NCBI RefSeq assembly: GCF_040546275.1
Contig: NZ_JBEPNO010000018.1
Span: forward strand, 1-64,000
DNA from: Nakamurella sp040546275
GTDB taxonomy: Bacteria > Actinomycetota > Actinomycetes > Mycobacteriales > Nakamurellaceae
Reading direction: 5' to 3'
DNA length: 64,000 nt
Shown here piece after piece: positions 53,218 to 60,592 of the stretch (position 1 is the first letter of the stretch; each line of letters begins with the position of its first letter). The translations under genes were made by a program, and so were the position numbers. The notes beneath the pieces were generated by a model. It was given only the letters and a program-made list of their open reading frames with translations, searched no databases and was not told where the DNA came from.

Positions 53218-54534
53218 TCACCCGCGGGTCTCGCCGACGATCAGCCAGCGCCCGCTGCTGGTGCGCCAGGCCATCCCGAGGAACCGCAACAGGATGAACG
53301 CCGCCAGGCCGGCCCAGACCCCGCCGATGCCCCAGTCGAAGAAGTGGGCGCAGAGCGCCAGGGGGATGTAGCCGACCACCGCCGACACCAACGTGACGGT
53401 GCGCAGGAAGGCGTTGTCGCCGGCGCCGATCAGCACCCCGTCGAGGGCGAACAGCACACCGCCGACCGGCATCATGCCGACCAGCCACGGCCACAGCAGG
53501 TGCGCCTGGTGCTGGACGCCCGGATCGGAGCTGAACACCAGCGGGATCAGATACCAGCCGGCCGCCGCAAGACCTGCGAACACCAGGCCCGCGACCCAAC
53601 CGTAGCGGCTGACCCGCCACGCAGTCGCCCTGGCCGCCTTGGCATCTCCGCTGCCGAGCGAGGCGCCGACCAGCGACTGGGCGGCGATCGCGAACGAGTC
53701 CAGCAGCAGCGCGGTGAAGTTCCAGAGCTGCATGCCGATCTGGTGCGCGGCCAACTGTGCGGCACCCATCCGGCCCGCCACACCCGCCGCGGTGATGTAG
53801 GACGCCTGGAAGGCGGCCGCCCGGAGGACCAGGTCCCGGCTGACGACCAACTGGCGGCGCATGACGGCCCACTGCGGCCGGCTCGGCACGTGCTGGCGCC
53901 GCAGGGCGAGGACGCAGAGCGTGCCGCCCACCCATTGGGCGGCGACGTTGGCGATCGCCGAGCCCTCCAGCCCCAACCCCACCGGGTACACCAGGATCGG
54001 GGACATGATGGCGGACAACACATTTGCCGCCACGACGATCATCACCGGAGTGCGGGTGTCCTGCACACCCCGCAGCCAGCCGTTGCCGGCCAGCACCAGC
54101 AGTACCCCGGGTAGTCCGAGAATGGCGATGCGCAACCATGATTCGGCCGCGGCGGCGACCGGTCCGTCAGTACCGACGATCAGCCGAGTGAGCGGATCGG
54201 CGACCAACTCCCCGACGACGACAGCCAGCATGCCGATGATCAATGCGAGCCAGGACGCCTGCACACCCTCGTTGATCGCGGCATTCCGCCGCCCCGCCCC
54301 GAAGAAGCGCGCCGCACGTCCGGTGGTGCCGTACTCGAGGGACGTCCCGATCAGGGCGAGCAGCGTCATCACCGTGCCGGCCGCCCCCAAGCCGGCGAGC
54401 GGGATCTGACCCAGGTGCCCGACGACGGCCGTGTCGACCAGCAGGAACAGCGGTTCGGCGGCGAGCACCACGAACGCCGACGCAGCCAGTGAGACGATCC
54501 GCCGCGTCGGGATGGTCTGCGCGTCGGTCACCAC
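53218..54534 (-). CDS. MATE family efflux transporter (DinF-like)
   Basis: 438 residues, about 12 membrane helices in two MatE halves (about 15-205 and 230-420). LVDTAVVGHLG (helix 1), GAAGTVMTLLALIG, and AHQIGMQLWNFTALLLDSFAIAAQSLVG (helix 7-8) are typical of the DinF branch. Exports drugs or metabolites with Na+ or H+ coupling. On the minus strand GATAAT ends three bases before GTG 54534 and six before GTG 54531, so a leaderless start at 54531 is likely. Diverges from nothing: the HAD gene follows upstream in the same direction. Confidence 0.87.
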   Translation of the reverse strand: MVTDAQTIPTRRIVSLAASAFVVLAAEPLFLLVDTAVVGHLGQIPLAGLGAAGTVMTLLALIGTSLEYGTTGRAARFFGAGRRNAAINEGVQASWLALIIGMLAVVVGELVADPLTRLIVGTDGPVAAAAESWLRIAILGLPGVLLVLAGNGWLRGVQDTRTPVMIVVAANVLSAIMSPILVYPVGLGLEGSAIANVAAQWVGGTLCVLALRRQHVPSRPQWAVMRRQLVVSRDLVLRAAAFQASYITAAGVAGRMGAAQLAAHQIGMQLWNFTALLLDSFAIAAQSLVGASLGSGDAKAARATAWRVSRYGWVAGLVFAGLAAAGWYLIPLVFSSDPGVQHQAHLLWPWLVGMMPVGGVLFALDGVLIGAGDNAFLRTVTLVSAVVGYIPLALCAHFFDWGIGGVWAGLAAFILLRFLGMAWRTSSGRWLIVGETRG

Positions 54535-54570
54535 AGCATTATCGGGGCTCGTCGTCCCACGCTCGAACCG

Positions 54571-55269
54571 TCAGAAGTGCTCGAGCAGAGCAGGTAGGGC
54601 CGACAGGTGCAGGACCGACGTGTCGGCCGGGTCGATCTCGGCGTGCTCGAGGACCCAGCTGCTGACGTGCGGGATGTAGACGGCGTTCATCCCGGCCGCA
54701 CGGGCCGGCAGGATGTCCGACTTGGGGGAGTTCCCGATCATCCAGGTGTTGGCCGGGTCGAGGTCGTGCTGCCGCGCCACCTCCAGATATACCGTGACAT
54801 CCTTCTCCGGAACGATGTGGACGTGCCGGAAGTGCTGCGCCACACCGGATGCGGCAACTTTGCGTTGCTGCTCCGCCGAGTCGCCCTTGGTCAGTAGGTA
54901 CAGGTCGTGACGTCGTCCGAGGGTGCCGAGGACGTCCATGACGCCGGGCATCAACTCGATGCGGTGCTCGAGCAGCGCGGTGGCGAGCCGCTCGATCTCG
55001 CGGGTCTCGGCCTCGCTCACCGGCCTGGCGTTGAGTCGCTCGAACGTCTGGCCGAGGTTCGTCAGGAAGGCGCGGGCCCCGTAGCCGTGTGTCCGGGTGT
55101 TGGCCGCCTCGATATCGTCGATCATGGAACGGATCTCGCCCCGGTCCAGGGTCGGGTGGGCGAGCCAGTCGAGGTAGTCCTCGATCACCCTCTCGAAGAG
55201 GATGTTGTTCTCCCACAGGGTGTCGTCGGCGTCGAAGATGAGGGCGCGACGGGTGGCCGGTGAATCCAT
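54571..55269 (-). CDS. HAD family hydrolase
   Basis: 232 residues. Motif I LIFDADDTLWENN (nucleophile Asp and acid-base Asp), motif II LLTKGD, Lys of motif III in VPEKDVTVY and motif IV MIGNSPKSDILPA. Helical cap at about 20-100. Probably a phosphatase of a small metabolite; substrate unknown. ATG 55269 chosen because the open frame upstream overlaps another gene. The MATE gene follows 37 bases downstream. Confidence 0.85.
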   Translation of the reverse strand: MDSPATRRALIFDADDTLWENNILFERVIEDYLDWLAHPTLDRGEIRSMIDDIEAANTRTHGYGARAFLTNLGQTFERLNARPVSEAETREIERLATALLEHRIELMPGVMDVLGTLGRRHDLYLLTKGDSAEQQRKVAASGVAQHFRHVHIVPEKDVTVYLEVARQHDLDPANTWMIGNSPKSDILPARAAGMNAVYIPHVSSWVLEHAEIDPADTSVLHLSALPALLEHF

Positions 55270-55343
55270 GCTGGACGAGGTTCTTCTTCCCACTGGAATT
55301 CTTCCATGCACATTCTCCCCCCGGGAGCGCCGAGCAACAGGGG

Positions 55344-56453
55344 TCACGACTTCACGACGACCGCTGCCGGCGTGGGGGCTACGTGCGGCCCGCCAGGGCA
55401 GCCCGCCCGCTTCGCGGGCGTCCAGATGGTCGCCGTCGTCAGGGAATCCTTGAAATCGCACCCCACTGCTACGCCTCGATCGTTGACGGCAGTGAGGGTG
55501 TCGCCATCCGGCGATGCTGCCGGCGCGACGATGACCGCGGGCCGGCCGGGCTGGCGGACGAACGATGACGGGGCCGAAGTGGTCGCCCACACCGGGTTGA
55601 TCATCACGCCGACGACCTGACCCCGGTTGTTGATGTCCGTCGCCGTTCCGTAGGTCGAGCCGGGCAGGTTGAGATCGGTGATCCTGCCGCTCCGAGACCA
55701 TTCGACCGCACGCAGATCGCCGCTCCCGGCGGCTGCGTAGCTGTAGCCGACCGCGACACCGGCGTTGTTGACATTCGTCGCAAGGGAGTCGCCACCCTTC
55801 GCACCGAGCGCCGTCAGGGCCTTCGGCTTTCCGGCGGCGTCCCATCGGACGGCCTGCTGACGATCGCCGACGTAGCTGTACCCGACCACCTCGCCACGAT
55901 CGTTGACACCGCCGGCACCGGATCGAGGACCAAGACCATCGAGGTTCTCGGTCGTTCCCGTACGCCACAGGAATGCGTGCTGCGAACCGTCGGCGGAATT
56001 CCCGGAGACCCCGACCACGTCACCTCGCTCGTTGAGACCGGTGACGTACGAGTAGTTGTCACCGACCACCGCGAACGCGATCTCGACGATCTCCTTCCCG
56101 GTCCACAGCGCGGCCTGATTGCCGACGGCACCGGCGATCTGGCCGCGGTCGTTGATCAGGGCGGCCGAATCCAGACCGGCCGGCAGCGGCTGGGTCTTTC
56201 CCGCGCGGTAGAGATGGGTGGCGGTCACCACCACACCCGCGTTGTTGACGTCCGTGGCGCACTCGTCGATGCCGAGGCTGGTCAGGTGGCCTGCCGATGC
56301 TGCCGTGGGTGCGCTGCCACCGGCCGAAGCCGAAGCGCTACCGGCCGAAGCCGAAGCGCTACCGGCCGGCACCCCCGGGGCCGCGGTGGCGACGCCGGCG
56401 ATTCCGATCATCGAAGCCAGGAAGGCAATCGAAAAGACTGTGGTTCGCAACAA
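55344..56453 (-). CDS. Secreted HAF-repeat protein
   Basis: About 369 residues. TTG 56453 lies five bases after GGGGG; upstream sequence to the GTG at 56525 has non-coding base use. Signal peptide LLRTTVFSIAFLASMIGIAG...ATAA, then a Ser/Ala repeat (SASASAG). Six or seven HAF-type repeats of about 40 residues follow (INDRGQIAGAVGNQAALW, LNERGDVVGVSGN, VNDRGEVVGYSY, VNNAGVAVGYSY, INNRGQVVGVM), typical of an extracellular beta-propeller-like protein. Cys pair near residues 82 and 352. Function unknown. Confidence 0.75.
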   Translation of the reverse strand: MLRTTVFSIAFLASMIGIAGVATAAPGVPAGSASASAGSASASAGGSAPTAASAGHLTSLGIDECATDVNNAGVVVTATHLYRAGKTQPLPAGLDSAALINDRGQIAGAVGNQAALWTGKEIVEIAFAVVGDNYSYVTGLNERGDVVGVSGNSADGSQHAFLWRTGTTENLDGLGPRSGAGGVNDRGEVVGYSYVGDRQQAVRWDAAGKPKALTALGAKGGDSLATNVNNAGVAVGYSYAAAGSGDLRAVEWSRSGRITDLNLPGSTYGTATDINNRGQVVGVMINPVWATTSAPSSFVRQPGRPAVIVAPAASPDGDTLTAVNDRGVAVGCDFKDSLTTATIWTPAKRAGCPGGPHVAPTPAAVVVKS

Positions 56454-56589
56454 GACTGCCCCCGAGTATTTGCCGGAATCAATGCCAACAGGAGAATAAC
56501 CGCCGCAGACCGCAGATGACGACACCTGCGATGATTGGCGCGCAGGGCTGGCAAGTCCTGCAGTTTCATCGATTTCGGGCGAGATCGAG

Positions 56590-57228
56590 CTAGGGCGCCA
56601 GCGGGGTTATCGGGGTCGCCGCAGCCGGAGTTGTCGCCGTTGGCATTGTCGAAGGCGGCAAGGCGTTGGTGGAAGCAGTTTCTGGGCGTCGGGTGTCTGG
56701 GAGCACCACTGAGGAGGGCACCGTCACGGTCGGCACCGTTTCCGCCGTAGGACGGGAAGCGCCCGGCAGGAACGTATCCGGTGCCGACGAGCCTGGCGGG
56801 CGGGCCGGCCCCTGACTCGTGACCAGGGAAGCCGTCGGCGAGTGACCGGGACTTGAGGTGGGGATCGGCTGCGAGGAATTCACCGGCACAGGACGGACGG
56901 TGCGTGGCACGGTGGGCGGCGCCTTGCCGGGCAGCGGGCTCGTCGTGCGGATCGACGAATCGCTGGTGGCCGGCATCGGGGTGCCGACCGTACTCGAAGC
57001 GGGGGACGGTTGTTGAGCCGGCGGAACCGCAGGCTGGGAACGTTGGCCGACCAGCAGGATCGCACTGCCGATCACGGCGACCGAGGCAGCGACGCCCAGA
57101 GCCGACCATCGCTGGCGCTGCCGGCTCGGTGCGCCGTGACGGGCGGTCAGTTCTCGCCGGACAGCCTCGACATCGGGTACGTCCTTGGCGATGTCCTGGA
57201 GTCGACGGCGGAGGTCGTCCTCATCCAT
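56590..57228 (-). CDS. Putative anti-sigma factor, single-pass, Pro/Ser/Thr-rich exterior
   Basis: 212 residues from ATG 57228, with GGAGAA five bases upstream. A short cytoplasmic helical part (about 1-40; MDEDDLRRRLQDIAKDVPDV) precedes one membrane helix (about 42-62) and about 145 residues of Pro/Ser/Thr-rich external sequence. The start overlaps the end of the sigma factor gene by eight bases, the usual sign of a cognate regulator. There is no classical anti-sigma zinc motif, so the role is inferred from context. Confidence 0.65.
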   Translation of the reverse strand: MDEDDLRRRLQDIAKDVPDVEAVRRELTARHGAPSRQRQRWSALGVAASVAVIGSAILLVGQRSQPAVPPAQQPSPASSTVGTPMPATSDSSIRTTSPLPGKAPPTVPRTVRPVPVNSSQPIPTSSPGHSPTASLVTSQGPARPPGSSAPDTFLPGASRPTAETVPTVTVPSSVVLPDTRRPETASTNALPPSTMPTATTPAAATPITPLAP

Positions 57229-57967
57229 GCCGATTCTCCTTGCTGTGCGGGTCGTTGCTGTTCGGGTCGCTACCATTCCTGTCACTGACCGCGCGCTCAG
57301 CCGATTGACGACTCACCTCGATGGTCCAGCCCTGAACCGCGCTCGCCGTGATGCGGAGCGTGCCGAGCGCTCGCGAGATGTAGCTCCGGACGGACGACAC
57401 CGAGCACCCCATCTCCGCGGCGATCGATCGGTCGTCCAGCCCGAGGTAGTAACGCAGCACCACGGCGGCCCGCTCGCGGGGCGCGAGGGTTCGCAACAAT
57501 TGGTCGAGTGCATCCCTGGTCTCGACGCGAGCGGTGGCGGCGTCCGCGGGAACATCCGGCAGCTCACCCGATCGCGTCGTGAAGATGTGCCTGGCCACCC
57601 AGGATCTTCGTTCGGAGATCAGGGTGTTGGTGATGATCCGTCGGACATAGGCGACCTGCGAATCGGCGCCGGCGATCTTCGGCCAGGCCTTCTGGACCTT
57701 GATCAGCGACTCGGCCAGCAGGTCGTGCGCCTCGTTCCGGTCGCGGCTGACCACTCGGGCGTACCGGGCCAGACCATCCAGTTCCGCGTCCAGGAACTCC
57801 TCGAACTGCACGTGCGGTGCCCACTCCCTCGGTGCCGGACCTCTCGGTGTCAAACCTTCCGCGGCCAAATCCTCCGCGGCCAAATCCCCCACCCACCCTC
57901 CCATGCTTTCGACGCGCACCGCCGCCGGTCCGCGACTCATCCGCTCATCCCGGCACGGGGGTTGCAT
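57221..57967 (-). CDS. SigE-family (ECF) RNA polymerase sigma factor
   Basis: About 248 residues from ATG 57967; ATG 57940 is an alternative that trims an odd N-terminus. Region 2 (about 55-120; FEEFLDAELDGLARYARVVSRD, AHDLLAESLIKVQKAWPKI) and region 4 (about 160-215; LRTLAPRERAAVVLRYYLG, SIAAEMGCSVSSVRSYISRAL) match the actinobacterial SigE-like ECF group. An AAED/AAEG repeat lies near residue 30. It overlaps the sortase gene by 23 bases and the downstream membrane protein by eight, within one operon. It probably controls this cell-surface operon. Confidence 0.85.
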   Translation of the reverse strand: MQPPCRDERMSRGPAAVRVESMGGWVGDLAAEDLAAEGLTPRGPAPREWAPHVQFEEFLDAELDGLARYARVVSRDRNEAHDLLAESLIKVQKAWPKIAGADSQVAYVRRIITNTLISERRSWVARHIFTTRSGELPDVPADAATARVETRDALDQLLRTLAPRERAAVVLRYYLGLDDRSIAAEMGCSVSSVRSYISRALGTLRITASAVQGWTIEVSRQSAERAVSDRNGSDPNSNDPHSKENRHG

Positions 57968-58835
57968 AGACGACGATGTTGTCCAGGTAACTGCGGGCGT
58001 CTGAGTCGAAAGGACCGCCGCAGCTGATCAACACCAGCCGGGACGCCACCTTTTGGTCGAAGACCTCGGCGGGCAGCCCTCTGCTCTTCTCGTAGACTCG
58101 TCGCGCCTGGACCTGGTAACGCACGACAACGCCCGCGCTGGTGCGCAGCTCGACGGGATCACCGGGGCCGAGTTCCGCGAGCCGGAACAACGCCCCCTCG
58201 CCGAGGGTGGCCGAGTCGATGTGTCCGTCGATGACGGTGGACCCATGCGACGAACCGGCCGGTGCGCTCTCCGCCCACCAGCCGACCCGGGACGGATCGG
58301 TCGGGACCGCCAGTACACCGTCGACATTCCTCACCATCTGCACCTGCGCACTGACCTGCAACGACGGCAACATCAGCAGCATCGGGCGGCCACCGCCCAC
58401 CGGATGCCCGGAAGTCGTCGCTCCGGCGTGGCTGGTGACCGACCCGGCGGCCGTCGAGGGTCGAGTGGAGGGCGAGAGCCGAACGGATGGCGACGGGGGT
58501 GAGACCGACGCGGCCGACATCCCGCTGCGGCCTGAGGCCGCGGTCGACGTCTCGCCGCCCTCTGACGACGCGGTCGACATCCCGTCGGCACCCGACGAGA
58601 CAGTCGACGTCCCACGGCCGGTTGGTGGCCCGGGCGTCGAGGCGACGATCCCGCCGGGCACGATCCCGGCGTCGGTCGGGCCCGGCACATTGCTCGCGTA
58701 GGCCGTCGCCGCGCCGACGACCAGCACCAGCCCGATGACGGCGGACAGACCGGGGATGACCACCCGAGGCTTACCCCGCCGGGCGGTCACCACCAATCCG
58801 TGCGAGCCGAGCTGCCCCAGCGGTTCGTTGATCAA
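57945..58835 (-). CDS. Class F sortase
   Basis: 296 residues. N-terminal membrane anchor (about 26-46), a Ser/Thr-rich linker (about 50-145), then the sortase barrel (about 150-296). Catalytic His in VIDGHIDSATLG, Cys in LVLISCGGPFD, and Arg in SDARSYLDNIVVYA. Sortases join surface proteins to peptidoglycan or each other at a C-terminal sorting signal; the class F type is common in actinobacteria. The preceding gene, 15 bases away, encodes a secreted protein that could be its substrate, though I see no LPxTG. ATG start. Confidence 0.85.
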   Translation of the reverse strand: MINEPLGQLGSHGLVVTARRGKPRVVIPGLSAVIGLVLVVGAATAYASNVPGPTDAGIVPGGIVASTPGPPTGRGTSTVSSGADGMSTASSEGGETSTAASGRSGMSAASVSPPSPSVRLSPSTRPSTAAGSVTSHAGATTSGHPVGGGRPMLLMLPSLQVSAQVQMVRNVDGVLAVPTDPSRVGWWAESAPAGSSHGSTVIDGHIDSATLGEGALFRLAELGPGDPVELRTSAGVVVRYQVQARRVYEKSRGLPAEVFDQKVASRLVLISCGGPFDSDARSYLDNIVVYATPVPG

Positions 58836-58850
58836 GACTGGATGCCTGGC

Positions 58851-59402
58851 TCAGGACCGGCGGGAGCGTCGCCGAGCCAGGCCGATGCCGCCACCGGCCA
58901 GCAGCGCGACGCCCACCGCACCGGCAACACCTTCCAGGTGGATCGCCGCGGTGCCGGTCGAACCACCGGCCCCGCCGGTGCCGGCCGGCACTGCGGTCGG
59001 CACGGCCTCCGAGGGCGTCTCCGGTTGCACGTAGACGGTCGTAGGCGGTACCGGTGAGGCGGTGACGACCGGACCGGCCGGTGTCGTCGGGATCGGAAGT
59101 GGCGGCTCCGTCGGTGATTCGGTGGGCGCGACCGTCGCCGGCACGGCGGGTTGCGCCGTGGCCGACGCGGAAGGTACGGCTGTCGGCGGCGAGGCGAGTG
59201 AAACAGTGGACGTCCCGGCCTGCACCGGCGGGGGAAGCGTTGCTGGGGCGACGGCCATGGGGGCAACCGAGGCGGGAACCGGCGAGGGCACCGGGGGAAT
59301 CGTCGTTCCTCCGGCGGCCGCCACGCCGGGCGTCATCAGAGCAAGCACCACACCCGCCGTCCCGACGATCATCGTCGACATACCGGCGCGCAACTTCGTC
59401 AT
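58851..59402 (-). CDS. Secreted Pro/Thr/Val-rich wall-associated protein
   Basis: 183 residues. ATG 59402 follows GGAGGA. Signal peptide (GMSTMIVGTAGVVLALM...AAA), then low-complexity Pro/Thr/Ala/Val sequence with no folded domain. A C-terminal hydrophobic helix and basic tail (LLAGGGIGLARRRSRRS) follow, the shape of a sortase substrate, but the segment before the helix (TGTAAIHLEG) has no standard LPxTG. First gene of the operon with sortase, sigma factor and putative anti-sigma. Confidence 0.7.
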   Translation of the reverse strand: MTKLRAGMSTMIVGTAGVVLALMTPGVAAAGGTTIPPVPSPVPASVAPMAVAPATLPPPVQAGTSTVSLASPPTAVPSASATAQPAVPATVAPTESPTEPPLPIPTTPAGPVVTASPVPPTTVYVQPETPSEAVPTAVPAGTGGAGGSTGTAAIHLEGVAGAVGVALLAGGGIGLARRRSRRS

Positions 59403-59679
59403 GAGTCCTCCAACTGTCGGTGAGCTCCACCCCGGGCGAGCACCTTTCGGCGAGCCCGGTAGAGCCGGACACACGCTGTCCTGCCCCCACTGACGCGCCC
59501 CGCCGCCAGAACATTGCGTCGCCGCGGAGCCTGATTCGGCAGGCGTTGTTCCCAACCCCCGTCATACTTTTCCCGCCGCCTGCGCCGACGGCCAGGACAT
59601 ACACTGCGGTCCCGCCGGTCGGCGGCAGAGATCGTGACAATCGGAAGGAAATGATGGCGACCCTCTTGGTCGGCGACGT
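59403..59679. other. Divergent intergenic region with a 10-codon reading frame
   Basis: Separates the wall-protein operon from the creatininase gene. ATG 59651 follows GGAAGGAA and gives MMATLLVGDV, ending in TGA at 59681-59683 that overlaps the GTG of the next gene. Either a leader peptide or the displaced true N-terminus of the creatininase. The rest shows AT-richer stretches near 59570-59600 and 59630-59650, likely promoters. Confidence 0.4.
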
Positions 59680-60423
59680 GTGACCAACCCTCTGCACGAG
59701 GCGGCGCGGCTGGCGTGGCCGGTGGTCGGCGATCTGATGACGGCCGGTGCCCTGCCGATCCTGCCATTCGGAGCCCAGGAACAACACGGCCCACACCTGC
59801 CGCTGGCCACTGACACGATCATGGCCGACGGTGTGTCCCGCGGGATCGCCCGCAACATCGGGGGGCTGCTGCTACCCGCCGTGCCCTACGGCCAGACCAC
59901 AGACAACATGGCATTCCCCGGCACGGTCGCGTTGTCCTTCGACACCACCAGGGCGATCGCGGTTGACGTGGCCGAAGCGGTGAAACATCATGGTGCCAAA
60001 GGGTTTGTCATCGTCAACGGCGATTTCGGCAACCGCGCGCCGTTGGCACTGGCAGCCCGGCAGATCAGCGATGCGGGTTTGCGGACGCTGGTGGTGAATT
60101 ACCCCGGCATGCTGGAGATCGCCCAGCAGCTCTGCACGACCGAACCGGCTGGCTTCGGCCTGTACCACGCCGACGAGTTCGAGACATCGATCGTGCTTGC
60201 GCTGCAACCGGATGATGTGGAGATGGCTCGCGCGGTCGCCGAGTACCCGGAGTTTCCACCGACCTTTCCGTCGGAACCCCCTGACTTGCGGGAGATCTCG
60301 GCCTCCGGTGTGTTCGGCGATCCACGGCCTGCCACCCCCGAACTCGGTCGACGATTGCTCGCCGCCCTCGTCGCCGAGGCCACCACCCTGGTCACCGCCT
60401 TCCGCGAATCCCTGCCTGCTTGA
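59680..60423 (+). CDS. Creatininase family protein with altered metal site
   Basis: 247 residues. Creatininase/MftE fold: GAQEQHGPHLPLATDT (Glu, His and Asp metal ligands), then VNGDFGN where most members have N-G-H-G-G-N, and LYHADEFETSIVLAL (Glu and Ser). The second His ligand is therefore Asp. Family members are amidohydrolases that open cyclic amides or trim peptides, such as the mycofactocin precursor by MftE. No mycofactocin genes are seen here. The GTG start overlaps an upstream 10-codon frame, and a two-base insertion at 59680 would fuse the two. It precedes the FHA fusion gene by 169 bases. Confidence 0.78.
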   Translation: MTNPLHEAARLAWPVVGDLMTAGALPILPFGAQEQHGPHLPLATDTIMADGVSRGIARNIGGLLLPAVPYGQTTDNMAFPGTVALSFDTTRAIAVDVAEAVKHHGAKGFVIVNGDFGNRAPLALAARQISDAGLRTLVVNYPGMLEIAQQLCTTEPAGFGLYHADEFETSIVLALQPDDVEMARAVAEYPEFPPTFPSEPPDLREISASGVFGDPRPATPELGRRLLAALVAEATTLVTAFRESLPA

Positions 60424-60592
60424 CGCTCGGCCCCGGCAGGCTGATCCGCGCCCGCAGTCGACCACCCCGGCCAGACTCAGAAGGGGGCAGACTGTCAGCT
60501 ATGTCACGTATCGGTCACTCACGGCCCTACCTCCTGATGGAAGGTTGCCTGGCCTCGCCTCTTCGTCCCGCAGGGTCCTGAAGGAGTCACCC

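Noticed and set aside
59680..60423. Mycofactocin MftE
   Set aside because: The creatininase fold fits, but no mftA precursor, mftC radical SAM or other mycofactocin genes are nearby and the metal site differs.
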